NCBI RefSeq assembly: GCF_900176345.1
Contig: NZ_FWXU01000007.1
Location: forward strand, 1-64,000
Origin: Rhizobium sp. RU36D
GTDB taxonomy: Bacteria; Pseudomonadota; Alphaproteobacteria; Rhizobiales; Rhizobiaceae
Length of the DNA stretch: 64,000 nt
Direction of reading: 5' to 3'
Shown: in pieces, positions 25,124-34,172 of the stretch
Position numbering within the stretch: position 1 is the stretch's first letter
How the letters are laid out: each line of letters starts with the position of its first letter
Made by a program: the position numbers and the translations under genes
The notes under the pieces: generated by a model
What the model saw: the letters and a program-made list of their open reading frames with translations, nothing else
The model's database searches: none
What the model was told of the DNA's origin: nothing

Positions 25124-26659
25124 TCACGCGAAGTGCCGGCGACGCGGTTCGACCGCACGGGTTTCTTCGACGGCCGGCAGGCTTTGCAGGACGCGGACCG
25201 CCGGCAGGATGGCAATCACTTCGGTGCCCTCGCGCAGCTTGGACTTCAGCTTGAACTCACCGCCGTGCTTGGCAAGAATGGCTTGCACGATCGGCAGGCC
25301 GAGGCCTGTGCCTTGTTCAGCGCTCTTGATCGCGATTGATCCCTGACCGAAAGCGGAGAGCACGACGGGGATCTCGTCCTCGGGAATGCCAGGTCCGTTG
25401 TCCTTGATGGCGATATATTGACCGCCGCCAGCCGTCCAACCCACGCGCACCATGATCTCGCCGCCCTGCGGGGTGAACTTCACCGCATTGGAGAGGAGGT
25501 TCAGCGCAACCTGGCGCATGGCCTTCTCGTCCGCCCAGACCAGCGGCATCGAAGGTTCGAACTGCTGGGAGATCTTGATGTTCTTCGCGCCGGCGCGAAG
25601 CTGTACCATGCCGATGCAATCCTCGGCCAGTTCGAGCAGCGAGACCGAGTCTTCATTAAGTTCGTATTTGCCGGCCTCGATGCGCGAGAGGTCGAGGATC
25701 TCATTGATCAGGTTCAGGAGATGCTGGCCGGAGCGATGAATATCGTGCGAATATTCCTTGTAGAGCGGATTGTTGAGCGGCCCGAGCACTTCTGTTGCCA
25801 TCACCTCGGAAAAGCCGAGGATGGCGTTGAGCGGCGTGCGAAGCTCGTGTGACATGGAGGCGAGAAAGCGGGATTTGGCTAGGTTTGCCTCTTCGGCGCG
25901 GCGGCGAGCCTCGTCGGACAGCGATTTTGCCACTTCCAGCTCGGCGATCAGGTCGTCCTTCTCGGTCTGGAAGGACAGGAGCGTGATCGTGGTCTGGTAG
26001 AGGCGGCTCGTGACATAGACGAAGAAGATCAGCGATGTCGTGAACATCGCGGTCATGCCGATGTCGAGCACCTGGCGATGGGTTGCCGCGACATAGATCA
26101 GGGCAAGCACCGTCGGCAGGAAACCGAAAAGCACCGCCTGCCGCAGCAGCATGGTCGCCATGGCCGTGACCGACAAGACGATCAACAGCACGGCGCCGCG
26201 ATAGAACATGAAGCTCTGGCCATCGCAGGTCGAACAGGACTGCATGGCAAAGATTGCCCAGGCCAGACCCATTGCTACCTGGCCGACCAGCAGCAGACGC
26301 CGCCAGCGCGGCGTGTTTTCCGCGGTCAGTTCGCTTCGCTGAATTCGGCGCAGGATGAGGATGTTGGCCGCATGGACCGTGAGGCTAAACAGCGCCCAGA
26401 TATAGAGTTCCGGACCGGGATCGAGATAGGCGCCGATGCCGGCAACGAGCACGATCATGAACGGCATGACCGCGGCGCCCTGCAGCGCTGCCGTGACATA
26501 CATGCCGAGCGTTTCGCGATCGAAGACGGGGCTGCCCGTCTTGGCATATTGCAAACGCTCGCGCGTCACCCGAACGGCCTTCGACGCGGCCTTGTTGCGA
26601 TGGCTGCGCGAGAGGTCGACGATGTTCTTGTCGGTGGAGGTACTGACGCCTTTACTCAT
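25124..26659 (-). CDS. Membrane sensor histidine kinase (PleC/DivJ/PdhS-like)
   Basis: This 511-residue kinase starts at ATG 26659 (GTG 26665 is two codons upstream). About six hydrophobic spans fall between residues 50 and 215, with no clear periplasmic sensor domain. A coiled-coil linker leads to the dimerisation helix with SRFLASMSHELRTPLNAILG, where His is phosphorylated. The ATPase domain follows, with NLLSNAVKFTP (N box), IKDNGPGIPEDE (G1) and GTGLGLPIVQ (G2). This H-box type is shared by PleC, DivJ and PdhS kinases that act on DivK in alphaproteobacteria, but it also occurs in other kinases. No response regulator is adjacent. The signal is unknown. Confidence 0.82.
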   Translation of the reverse strand: MSKGVSTSTDKNIVDLSRSHRNKAASKAVRVTRERLQYAKTGSPVFDRETLGMYVTAALQGAAVMPFMIVLVAGIGAYLDPGPELYIWALFSLTVHAANILILRRIQRSELTAENTPRWRRLLLVGQVAMGLAWAIFAMQSCSTCDGQSFMFYRGAVLLIVLSVTAMATMLLRQAVLFGFLPTVLALIYVAATHRQVLDIGMTAMFTTSLIFFVYVTSRLYQTTITLLSFQTEKDDLIAELEVAKSLSDEARRRAEEANLAKSRFLASMSHELRTPLNAILGFSEVMATEVLGPLNNPLYKEYSHDIHRSGQHLLNLINEILDLSRIEAGKYELNEDSVSLLELAEDCIGMVQLRAGAKNIKISQQFEPSMPLVWADEKAMRQVALNLLSNAVKFTPQGGEIMVRVGWTAGGGQYIAIKDNGPGIPEDEIPVVLSAFGQGSIAIKSAEQGTGLGLPIVQAILAKHGGEFKLKSKLREGTEVIAILPAVRVLQSLPAVEETRAVEPRRRHFA

Positions 26660-26783
26660 GGACACACGTGATCGCTTACGCCTCGACCTGTGAAGACTAG
26701 TGGGTAAATCTTAAAAAGATTCCCCATGGCAAGGATTTGTTTGCCATTGTCGGCAAGGATTCGTTCGTCAACAAGGCGCAGAT

Positions 26784-27344
26784 GTGGCTATCCTTCGCAA
26801 GATCCGTGATGCGATCGTGCTTGTCTGCATGCTAGTGCTGGGCCTGTTGATCCTTGCCAAGCTGGAGCAGCAGCAGGGATCCACCTATTCCGGGCCGTTC
26901 TGGGCTGTGGATGGCGACACGGTCTCGGACGCGGGGGAACGGTTGCGGCTGGCCGGCATCGATGCGCCCGAGCTTGCGCAGACCTGCGAGCATAATAATC
27001 GCCCCTGGCCCTGCGGCCGTGTTGCACGCGACCGCCTGCAGGCGCTTGTCACCGCACGAGAGGTGCGTTGCGAGGGTTTTAGCCAGGACAAATATCACCG
27101 AGTGCTCGTGACCTGTCGAAACGGCGAGGAGGACCTCGCCGCGCTTCTGGTCCGTGAGGGGTTGGCGGTATCCTATGGCCGGCATCAGAGCGAGGAGGCA
27201 GCGGCTCGTGCCGCGGGTCGCGGCCTGTGGGCGGGGCCGTTTATGCGACCGCAGGATTATCGCCGCCAGCAAGGGCTTGCCGAAGAGGATATCGGCGACG
27301 CATGGCTTTCAAGGCTTGTCGATTGGCTGTTCTGTCTCATGTGA
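26784..27344 (+). CDS. Staphylococcal-nuclease-like (thermonuclease family) membrane-anchored protein
   Basis: This 186-residue protein begins with a single hydrophobic segment (VLVCMLVLGLLILAKL) that should anchor or export it. The SNase fold follows: WAVDGDTVSDAGERLRLAGID then APELAQTC, GRVARDRLQALV, KYHRVLVTC and LLVREGLAVSY. The Asp, Arg and Glu positions of the nuclease active site appear present in DGDT, RLRLAG, APE and YHR. It starts with GTG, with AAGG seven bases before. It would cut DNA or RNA outside the cytoplasm with calcium; activity is inferred from the motifs. Confidence 0.78.
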   Translation: MAILRKIRDAIVLVCMLVLGLLILAKLEQQQGSTYSGPFWAVDGDTVSDAGERLRLAGIDAPELAQTCEHNNRPWPCGRVARDRLQALVTAREVRCEGFSQDKYHRVLVTCRNGEEDLAALLVREGLAVSYGRHQSEEAAARAAGRGLWAGPFMRPQDYRRQQGLAEEDIGDAWLSRLVDWLFCLM

Positions 27345-27359
27345 GAGAGGAGAGATATC

Positions 27360-27980
27360 ATGAAGCTCTATGACGGAGGCCGTGCCTCTAATCCGCGCCG
27401 GGTCACGATCTTCCTCAAGGAGAAGGGTGTCTCGGTCCCGACTGTGCCCGTGGACATGGCCGCGCTCGGTCACCGGGCGCCTGAAGTGACGAGCCTCAAT
27501 CCGTTTCAGCGACTGCCGGTCCTTGAACTTGATGATGGCACTGTCATCACCGAATCGGTGGCGATCTGCCGCTACTTCGAGGAACTGCATCCCGATCCGC
27601 CGCTTTTCGGGCGCGACCCTCTTGAAAAGGCGTTGGTGGAGATGTGGGATCGCCGGGTGGAACTCATCTATTTTGCGGCGGTCGCCGCGGCCTTCCGGCA
27701 TCTGCACCCGGCCATGGCCGGCTGGGAGGTGCCCCAGGTGCCGGAATGGGGCGAGGTGAACAAGCCCAAAGCGCTGGATTTCCTCGGTTTCCTCAACGAG
27801 GAACTGGCCGGTCGCGCCTGCATCGCGGGCGAGCGCTTTTCCATCGCCGACATCACCATGCTGGTGGCCTTCGATCTGATGAAGCCGGCGCGCATCACCT
27901 GTCCGCCGGAACTCAACCATGTCTGGCGCTGGTATCGCGAAACCTCGTCCCGCCCCAGCGCGGCGATTGCGAGGGTCTGA
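27360..27980 (+). CDS. Glutathione S-transferase
   Basis: This 206-residue cytosolic protein has a thioredoxin-like N-terminal domain (MKLYDGGRASNPRRVTIFL) with Ser/Asn near the glutathione contact, the cis-Pro segment RLPVLELDDGTVITES and AICRYFEEL, then an all-helical C-terminal domain ending GERFSIADITMLVAFD, the N-capping box of GSTs. It conjugates or reduces small molecules with glutathione; the substrate is unknown. GAGAGGAG precedes the ATG. The uracil-DNA glycosylase-like gene starts five bases after its stop. Confidence 0.87.
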   Translation: MKLYDGGRASNPRRVTIFLKEKGVSVPTVPVDMAALGHRAPEVTSLNPFQRLPVLELDDGTVITESVAICRYFEELHPDPPLFGRDPLEKALVEMWDRRVELIYFAAVAAAFRHLHPAMAGWEVPQVPEWGEVNKPKALDFLGFLNEELAGRACIAGERFSIADITMLVAFDLMKPARITCPPELNHVWRWYRETSSRPSAAIARV

Positions 27981-27985
27981 GCGGC

Positions 27986-28618
27986 GTGGCGGAGCGCATC
28001 TCCCTCCCGGACCTGCGGGGCGATATCGCCGCCTGCCGCATCTGTCGGGACAATCCCTTGCGCGGACCGGATGACCGTCTGCCGCACGAGCCGAGGCCGG
28101 TAGCCGTGATCTCGGAAACGGCGCGCATCCTGATCGCCGGGCAGGCGCCCGGGCTGAAGGTGCATGAAAGCGCATTGCCGTTCAACGATGCCTCCGGCGA
28201 CCGGTTGCGCAGTTGGCTGGCCGTCGACCGCGAGACGTTCTACGATAGCGACAAGTTCGCGATCGTCCCGATGGGCTTCTGCTTTCCCGGCTATGATCTC
28301 CAAGGACATGATCTGCCGCCGCGCCGGGAGTGTGCGCCGCACTGGCGCCAGATGGTGATGGACGCGATGCCGCAGGTCGAACTCGTGCTCGCCATCGGTC
28401 AATATGCGCAGGCCTGGCATCTTGGCGGCCGCCGCGCCAAGACCATGACCCAGACGGTGCGGGATTGGCGCGATCACCTGTTGTCCAACAGTCCGCCGCG
28501 CATCCTCCCGCTTCCCCATCCGAGCTGGCGCAATACAAGCTGGCTCAAGAAGAACCCATGGTTCGAAGCCGAAGTCCTGCCTGTGCTGCGCCGTGAAATC
28601 GAGCGTCTGATTACCTGA
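27986..28618 (+). CDS. Uracil-DNA glycosylase family protein
   Basis: This 210-residue protein starts with GTG 27986, five bases after the GST stop; earlier in-frame starts lie inside the GST gene. Motif 1 is ILIAGQAPGLKVHES with the water-activating region, MGFCFPGY follows, and HPSWRNTSWLKKNPWF near the C-terminus is the DNA-intercalating loop with catalytic His. Only one Cys pair (CRICRD, near residue 17) is seen, so a full 4Fe-4S set as in family 4 UDGs is not evident. It would remove damaged bases, or may have lost activity as some members have. Confidence 0.75.
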   Translation: MAERISLPDLRGDIAACRICRDNPLRGPDDRLPHEPRPVAVISETARILIAGQAPGLKVHESALPFNDASGDRLRSWLAVDRETFYDSDKFAIVPMGFCFPGYDLQGHDLPPRRECAPHWRQMVMDAMPQVELVLAIGQYAQAWHLGGRRAKTMTQTVRDWRDHLLSNSPPRILPLPHPSWRNTSWLKKNPWFEAEVLPVLRREIERLIT

Positions 28619-28680
28619 AAAAGCCCTTTATGTCTGTCACAACTCAGATATACGGGAATAAAATTCTGAAAGGTTACTGC

Positions 28681-29169
28681 ATGGATCGTCTCGACCGAAA
28701 GATTTTGCGCATATTGCAGGAAGACTCGACCCTGGCGGTCGCTGATCTCGCCAAGAAGGTCGGGCTGTCCACCACGCCATGCTGGCGCCGGATCCAGAAG
28801 ATGGAAGAGGATGGCGTGATCCAACGCCGCGTGGCGCTGCTCGACCCGGGCAAGGTCAATACCAAGGTCACGGTGTTCGTCTCGATCCGCACCAACAGCC
28901 ATTCCATCGAATGGCTACGGCGGTTCTCCGAGGTGATCGCGGAGTTTCCCGAGGTGGTTGAATTCTACCGCATGAGCGGCGATGTCGACTATCTGTTGCG
29001 GGTGGTGGTGCCTGATATCGGCGCCTATGATGCCTTCTACAAGCGCATGATCGCCAAGATCGAGATCCGGGACGTGTCTTCGGCCTTTGCCATGGAGCAG
29101 ATCAAGTACACGACGGAACTGCCGCTCGACTACATGGTGCTCGACAACCAGAAGTCCGGCGAGGAGTGA
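28681..29169 (+). CDS. Lrp/AsnC-family transcriptional regulator
   Basis: This 162-residue protein has an AsnC-type winged helix (MDRLDRKILRILQEDSTL, VADLAKKVGLSTTPCWRRI) and a RAM ligand-binding domain (about 65-150, with SGDVDYLLRVVVPDIGAYD). AAAGG lies upstream of ATG 28681; the 17 codons before it are open but unlikely to be used. Such proteins form octamers and respond to amino acids. No target is adjacent on the same strand, so it may be a global or a distant regulator. Confidence 0.88.
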   Translation: MDRLDRKILRILQEDSTLAVADLAKKVGLSTTPCWRRIQKMEEDGVIQRRVALLDPGKVNTKVTVFVSIRTNSHSIEWLRRFSEVIAEFPEVVEFYRMSGDVDYLLRVVVPDIGAYDAFYKRMIAKIEIRDVSSAFAMEQIKYTTELPLDYMVLDNQKSGEE

Positions 29170-29178
29170 GGCAGCCGG

Positions 29179-29877
29179 TTAGGACCGTGCGGCAGTGCGG
29201 GCGAGAACCTTCTCGCTCGTAAGCTCCTTGACGGCGTCCTTGCCGATCCAGCGGGCCGTCTTGTCCTTTGAGGTGGCCAGCTTTTCCGCCATCGCCAAGG
29301 CCGGGCCGTGGCAGTGACGGTTGCGCTTGCCGATATTGCGCAGCGACCAGTTCACGGCCTTGCAGACGAAGTTTCGCGCATCCGTGGAATGCGCCTCGAC
29401 CAGCGGCAGGAAGCCGAGCAGGGTATCGTCCGGCTCACTCTTGTTGTGCACGGTCGCGCCGGCAATCATGGAAAACGCCGTCCGGCGGACGAATTCGCGG
29501 TCGTCGGCTGCGAATTCCTGGATCAGGTCACGCCAGAACGAGGTTTGTGTCAGCAGGTCGGCCGCCGCGTCGACAATTTCCCAGGAATTGAAATCGGCGA
29601 CGAGCCTGCGGATATCCGCCACAGTCAACGCGCTGGCGTCGAAGGTGTAGAGTGCCAGCAGCCGGGCTTCGCGGATATCGGTGGCCCAGAGTTCGAAGGC
29701 ACGCGCGTGGTTCGTCTTGATCAGCCTTGCCAGTTTCTGCAGGTCGGGATTGGAAATCCCGACCGCCTTGTCGGCGACGATGCCGAAGCGCGTCATGCCG
29801 GCGATGTTGTCTTCAGAGCGCCGGGCCTTGAGTTCGCTGACGATCTCCGGGACGCTCGAGGCCGGCGACAGGGTCAT
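29179..29877 (-). CDS. DNA alkylation repair protein (AlkD-like HEAT repeat)
   Basis: This 232-residue all-helical protein matches the AlkD family: FGIVADKAVGISNPDLQKLA, DIREARLLALYTFD, WEIVDAAADLL, RRTAFSMIAG, NFVCKAVNWSLRNIGKRN. The Trp and Asp residues in DSWD-like and NWSLRNIG positions are those that hold alkylated DNA in AlkD. It would remove N3- and N7-alkyl purines without base flipping. Its start overlaps the end of the upstream dehydrogenase gene (ATGA), so the two are one transcript. Confidence 0.83.
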   Translation of the reverse strand: MTLSPASSVPEIVSELKARRSEDNIAGMTRFGIVADKAVGISNPDLQKLARLIKTNHARAFELWATDIREARLLALYTFDASALTVADIRRLVADFNSWEIVDAAADLLTQTSFWRDLIQEFAADDREFVRRTAFSMIAGATVHNKSEPDDTLLGFLPLVEAHSTDARNFVCKAVNWSLRNIGKRNRHCHGPALAMAEKLATSKDKTARWIGKDAVKELTSEKVLARTAARS

Positions 29878-30743
29878 TTTTCCAGCCGTGCCAGCAGCGA
29901 GGATGTATCCCAGCGTTTGCCGCCGAGTTTCTGGACCTCACTGTAGAATTGGTCGACCAGGGCCGTGACCGGCAGGTTGGCGCCATTGCGACGGGCTTCC
30001 GTCAGGACGATGTCCAGGTCCTTGCGCATCCAGTCGACGGCGAAGCCGAAGTCGTATTTTCCGGCATTCATGGTCTTGTGGCGGTTTTCCATCTGCCAGG
30101 AGCCTGCGGCACCCTTGGAGATGACTTCGACAACCTTTTCAATATCAAGCCCGGCCTTCTTGCCAAAATGAATCCCCTCGCTCAAGCCCTGGACGAGGCC
30201 GGCAATGCAGATCTGGTTGACCATCTTGGTGAGTTGGCCGGCGCCGGCAGGACCCATCAGGCCGACCATGCGGGCATAGGCATCGATGACGGGACGGGCC
30301 TTTTCGAAGACCGCTTCGTCGCCGCCGCACATGACCGTCAGCACGCCGTTTTCTGCGCCGGCCTGTCCGCCGGAGACCGGCGCGTCGATGAAGCCCAGGC
30401 CCTTCGCCGTGGCCGCGTCATAAAGCTCGCGGGCGACTTCGGCAGATGCCGTCGTGTTGTCGATCAGGATGGCGCCTGCCTTCATGCCGGAGAATACTCC
30501 GTTTTCCGCCGTGGTCACGGAGCGAAGGTCATCATCATTGCCGACGCAGGTGAAAACGAAATCTGCGCCTTCGGCAGCCTTGGCGGGGGTTTCGCCCATC
30601 GCGCCACCATATTGCTTCACCCAGGCCTCGGCTTTCGCGGCGGTACGGTTATAGACCGTAACGTCGTGACCGCCCTTTACCTTCAGATGTCCGGCCATGG
30701 GATAGCCCATGACGCCAAGACCGATGAATGCCACCTTTGCCAT
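29874..30743 (-). CDS. 3-hydroxyisobutyrate dehydrogenase-family oxidoreductase
   Basis: This 289-residue enzyme starts with an NAD(P)-binding Rossmann motif (KVAFIGLGVMGYPMAGHL). The catalytic core includes APVSGGQAGAENGVLTVMCGG and GPAGAGQLTKMVNQICIAG, where Lys in LTKMVNQ is the proton donor. It reduces or oxidises a beta-hydroxyacid such as 3-hydroxyisobutyrate, tartronate semialdehyde or a related compound; the sequence alone does not decide which. ATGA overlap with the AlkD-like gene downstream suggests co-transcription but not a shared pathway. Confidence 0.83.
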   Translation of the reverse strand: MAKVAFIGLGVMGYPMAGHLKVKGGHDVTVYNRTAAKAEAWVKQYGGAMGETPAKAAEGADFVFTCVGNDDDLRSVTTAENGVFSGMKAGAILIDNTTASAEVARELYDAATAKGLGFIDAPVSGGQAGAENGVLTVMCGGDEAVFEKARPVIDAYARMVGLMGPAGAGQLTKMVNQICIAGLVQGLSEGIHFGKKAGLDIEKVVEVISKGAAGSWQMENRHKTMNAGKYDFGFAVDWMRKDLDIVLTEARRNGANLPVTALVDQFYSEVQKLGGKRWDTSSLLARLEK

Positions 30744-30840
30744 GCCGTATGCTCCTGCGTGATGATGTCGTCACAAGGAGGCATAAAGCATGGGGCGGCA
30801 CGGGGGAAGCATCATTGCGAACCAGTGCCGCCAGGGTGGA

Positions 30841-32409
30841 TCATGTCTTGCCCTGCGCGATCTCTTGGTCGTTCAACAGCCCCACGGATTGCGGACCGAG
30901 ACGTACGGAAATCTCGTTCCACAAGCGGCGCAGCCGTCTGACGTGCAAGTCGTCACCGATCCAGTCCATCAGGTGTTCGATGGCCAGGGACGCTGATTGG
31001 TTGCTGGCACCGATGGAGTTGAGCGCCCAGATGCTGAATTCTGCTGCATCCACCTGCTTGATCTTCCCCCCTTCATCCGGAACCAGAAATTTGGCCTCTC
31101 CGGCCTTTTGGATCCCGACCAGCATGCTGTTGGGTGCAAACAGCACGGCCGCATAGATGCGATCGAAGTGGTCGGTTGCAGCCTTGGCGGCTTCGTCCTG
31201 TGTCTTGTTCTGCTTCAAAGCGCGTTCCAGGTCGAAGATCGTGCGTATGTTGAACTGCCTCAACATCAGGAAGCGATCCAGACCGACGACGCAGCAAAGC
31301 TGCGCCTGCGCTATCCAGTCGATCGCCTGATAGATGCCGTAGGGAGTCTCGATATGCAGCATGATGGGGTTGTAGGTTGCCAGAGACTGGACTTCCGATA
31401 TGCCGCATTCTTCTAGGCGAAAGCGTGTAAAATAGTCTATTCCATCGATCACATCGAGCGGCACGACACGGGTCCATTTGACGAACCGATCGTCTGTCTG
31501 CTTGACCCAGTTTATGACATTGGAAGCCTTGACCACCGCGAACTGGAACACGCTGCCGGGAAGCAGGCCGAAGGCGAGTGCCAGCACCATCCACCCAAAA
31601 GAAACACCGCTGTTTTCTGTCATGGCGGCTGGCTTGGTCCAGGCCTGTGACATCACGCTCGCATCGGGGAGTGCCCGATACAGGATCACAGTTACGAACA
31701 CGGAGATGACGATCATCGCCGTTTGTCGGATCATGGTGTATCCAGACAGGTCGAAGATCGAAAGCGCCTGCACCATGTAGCGTAGGGAGGCGACATAGGC
31801 GCCGGTGAAGGTTATGGCCGCGATCGTCAGCGTGTTCTGAGCCGTCCACCTCAAGACATCCGAGGCCGCCTCGCTTGATGCTACGGGGAGACCGCCAACC
31901 ATCAGGAAGTTCAGATACAGTTGTGCGCATCCATCCGTCGCGAAATTGCAGAACGGACCGGTGAAAACCAGTTTGAAGCCAAAAAAGATGACGAATACGT
32001 AGGGGATGGCCGCCGCCGCGAGACGCCAGTCGCCCCGGTTCATGAAGAAGCGTGTTTTACTGATGGTCTCGTTTATTTCATCGATCACGATGAAAGGTGC
32101 GTTGGGTGCAGCCGTCTGAACGCCCGAAGTCCGATCCTGATCGAAATTCTCGTCCCTCGATCGCACATCCGCCGAATACTTCGTCCGGACAAATTCGAAG
32201 GACGGATTGATGCCGTGTTGATCGTCTGGACCTGTCGTATTTGGAAAGGCGCGGACATAATCACGGATCATCCGCAATCGTCGAAGCCTTATCTCGTAGC
32301 GTCCGAAAATCAGGGCAAAAAATGTACCCGCGGCGAGCGCAGCTGAAGCAAATGTCGCGCTCGAAACAAGGCTGCCAAGCCATTCCCATAACGATTGTAT
32401 CGTGACCAT
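30841..32409 (-). CDS. Uncharacterised membrane protein with a C-terminal helical domain
   Basis: From ATG 32409 this gives 522 residues; the frame is open 12 codons further, but GGGGGAA sits just before 32409. About five hydrophobic spans are seen: residues 12-30, about 115-135, 180-205, 215-235 and 260-280. The last 230 residues are soluble. They contain RFRLEECGISEVQSLATYNP, PYGIYQAIDWIAQAQLC and GLDRFLMLRQFNIRTIFDLE, which look like two helix-hairpin-helix type repeats (a small helix pair ending in GI). I do not recognise a named family. The gene stands alone. A nested hairpin covers its ribosome-binding site and start codon. Confidence 0.7.
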   Translation of the reverse strand: MVTIQSLWEWLGSLVSSATFASAALAAGTFFALIFGRYEIRLRRLRMIRDYVRAFPNTTGPDDQHGINPSFEFVRTKYSADVRSRDENFDQDRTSGVQTAAPNAPFIVIDEINETISKTRFFMNRGDWRLAAAAIPYVFVIFFGFKLVFTGPFCNFATDGCAQLYLNFLMVGGLPVASSEAASDVLRWTAQNTLTIAAITFTGAYVASLRYMVQALSIFDLSGYTMIRQTAMIVISVFVTVILYRALPDASVMSQAWTKPAAMTENSGVSFGWMVLALAFGLLPGSVFQFAVVKASNVINWVKQTDDRFVKWTRVVPLDVIDGIDYFTRFRLEECGISEVQSLATYNPIMLHIETPYGIYQAIDWIAQAQLCCVVGLDRFLMLRQFNIRTIFDLERALKQNKTQDEAAKAATDHFDRIYAAVLFAPNSMLVGIQKAGEAKFLVPDEGGKIKQVDAAEFSIWALNSIGASNQSASLAIEHLMDWIGDDLHVRRLRRLWNEISVRLGPQSVGLLNDQEIAQGKT

Positions 32410-32443
32410 GATCGTTCCCCCATCATGAGGGAATGATACAATC
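32393..32443 (-). promoter_or_regulatory. Nested hairpin enclosing the start codon of the 522-residue membrane protein
   Basis: Outer arms GATTGTATC (32435-32443, read on the minus strand) and GATACAATC (32393-32401) are perfect 9-base complements. Inside them ATCATTCCC can pair with GGGAACGAT (one mismatch), which includes the GGGGGAA ribosome-binding site. The ATG (32407-32409) lies between the inner and outer arms. In mRNA this would hide the translation start. It could also be a protein-binding operator. Confidence 0.6.
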
Positions 32444-32473
32444 AACCATTAAGAGCGCAACTTATTTATAATC

Positions 32474-33298
32474 TTAAAAGTTGTCTTTTCGCTTTCTGGC
32501 AATCACCAGATGGCCGGGGCTGGGGGCGCCGTCCTGCATGCGGACATTGATCTCCTCGATATCGAGAATTTCGAAGCCGGTGGCGGCGAGCCGCTCCCTG
32601 ATATAGCTTTCCTTGTGCATGAAGCGCTGATGTGGCCCGACCTTGTAGGGCAGGTCGTGTGCGTCGTCCTCTGCCATGGCTTCGGACGAGAAGGCCAGGA
32701 TGGCGCCTTCCACCATGTTTTCCGCAGAACCGAAGAACAGCGGCTCCAGCGCGCCGAGATAGGGCAGGACGTCGGTCGCGGTGATCAGGTCGAATGCCTC
32801 GTCGTCATTGTCTTCCAGGAAATCCTCGACCTCGGCGACGTAGAGCGTCTCATAGATGTCCTTTTCATGGGTGATCTCGACCATGTTTTCCGAAAGGTCT
32901 ATGCCGGTGATATCGGCTGCCATGTCTCGCAGGGCGGCTCCCGTCAGGCCGGTGCCGCAGCCGAGATCCAGCATGCGCTTGAACGGCCCGAGCGACAGGG
33001 ACTGCAGCTTTTGCCGCACCATCATCGGCACGGCATAGCCGAGTTGCTCGACCAGGATATCCTCGAAATCCTCGGCATGCTGGTCAAAGAGCGTCTCGAC
33101 ATAGGCATCCGGGGCCCGGGGCGGCGTCTCGCCGCGGCCCATGGCTGCCAGCCGGACAGCGGCACCGCCATGATCCTCGGGGTCTATGGCGAGCACGTCC
33201 TGGTAGGCCAGGGCGGCGGCGTCAAACTCGCCTGCCTTTTCGAGCGCCAGCGCGCGGTTATAGGCTTCGGCAAGCGCTTCCTCGTCAATCCTCGCCAT
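32474..33298 (-). CDS. SAM-dependent methyltransferase with an N-terminal TPR
   Basis: This 274-residue protein starts with one tetratricopeptide-like helix pair (YNRALALEKAGEFDAAALAYQDVLAIDPEDHG, about residues 13-45). A class I methyltransferase fold follows: MLDLGCGTGLTGAALRDMA (motif I, SAM binding), then ADITGIDLSENMVE (motif II) and DLITATDVLPYLG. The end carries the small insert INVRMQDGAPSPGHLVIARK. GGGAGAG lies ahead of the ATG. The TPR suggests a protein substrate or partner, but none is indicated by context. Confidence 0.8.
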   Translation of the reverse strand: MARIDEEALAEAYNRALALEKAGEFDAAALAYQDVLAIDPEDHGGAAVRLAAMGRGETPPRAPDAYVETLFDQHAEDFEDILVEQLGYAVPMMVRQKLQSLSLGPFKRMLDLGCGTGLTGAALRDMAADITGIDLSENMVEITHEKDIYETLYVAEVEDFLEDNDDEAFDLITATDVLPYLGALEPLFFGSAENMVEGAILAFSSEAMAEDDAHDLPYKVGPHQRFMHKESYIRERLAATGFEILDIEEINVRMQDGAPSPGHLVIARKRKDNF

Positions 33299-33452
33299 CA
33301 GGCTCTCCCAATCGGACGACCGTCCTTAAAGTCTATAGCTGTTCTGTTCGCGTCTAGTTTGTCGCTGGGTGAATTGCAATGGCGATTGGGCGGAACCGCG
33401 GCCTGCTTTTTCAGTTGAGCTAAAAAAGGTTTTACAGGGCAGGAAACAGACC

Positions 33453-34166
33453 ATGGCCGACCAGATCGTCGCAGCCCCCGAGGCGAAGGGACGCGCGCCA
33501 TCCTTGCCCGCGAGCGCGGTCGAAAAATCCAACATGATCATTCACTATTATCGCGGCGAAATCGGCCGGATGACGAGCTGGCGCGACCGGATCGACCGGA
33601 CATCGAACTGGGCGATGACCGTTGTTGCCGGTCTTTTGTCCGTGTCGCTGTCTACACCGACGTCCCATCACGGTGTCGTGTTGTTTGCGATGCTGTTGAT
33701 CTCGCTGTTCCTGTTCATCGAGGCCAGGCGGTACCGGTTCTTCGATGTCTACCGCGCCCGGGTGCGCCAGTTGGAGCGATATTATTTTGCGCAGGCGCTC
33801 AGCCCGCAGGCCGAACTCAATCCGGATTGGGCGACGGCGATTGCGAGCAGTCTCCGGCGGCCCGTCTTCCTGATGAGCTATCGCGAAGCGCTGTTTCGCA
33901 GGCTCCGGCGAAATTACTGCTGGATGTATTTCATCCTGCTCCTGGCTTGGGGGCTGAAGATCTCCTCGCCGAAACTGCTGCCGGATCAGGATCGCACCGA
34001 GTTCGTCTATTCCCTGGTGCATCTCCTGGGAAATGCGACCCTGGGGCCGGTTCCTGGTATCGCGGTCATCGCCGCCGTTGCCGTCTTCTACGCCGCGGTT
34101 CTCTGCGCCTCCGTGTATCGAGAGCCCGACGATGGTGAGTTCGCGCATGGGGAGGTGCATGTCTGA
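33453..34166 (+). CDS. DUF2270-family integral membrane protein
   Basis: This 237-residue protein starts at ATG 33453, with AGGAAAC ten bases before; the frame is open to 33369 but without a good site. The first 30 residues are Ala-rich. Segment NMIIHYYRGEIGRMTSWRDRIDRTSNWAM is the DUF2270 signature, followed by four hydrophobic spans (about 57-73, 75-95, 165-183 and 205-225) with RRYRFFDVYRARVRQLERYY between spans two and three. Its function is unknown. It converges with the usg-like gene six bases later. Confidence 0.78.
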   Translation: MADQIVAAPEAKGRAPSLPASAVEKSNMIIHYYRGEIGRMTSWRDRIDRTSNWAMTVVAGLLSVSLSTPTSHHGVVLFAMLLISLFLFIEARRYRFFDVYRARVRQLERYYFAQALSPQAELNPDWATAIASSLRRPVFLMSYREALFRRLRRNYCWMYFILLLAWGLKISSPKLLPDQDRTEFVYSLVHLLGNATLGPVPGIAVIAAVAVFYAAVLCASVYREPDDGEFAHGEVHV

Positions 34167-34172
34167 CGGCAG

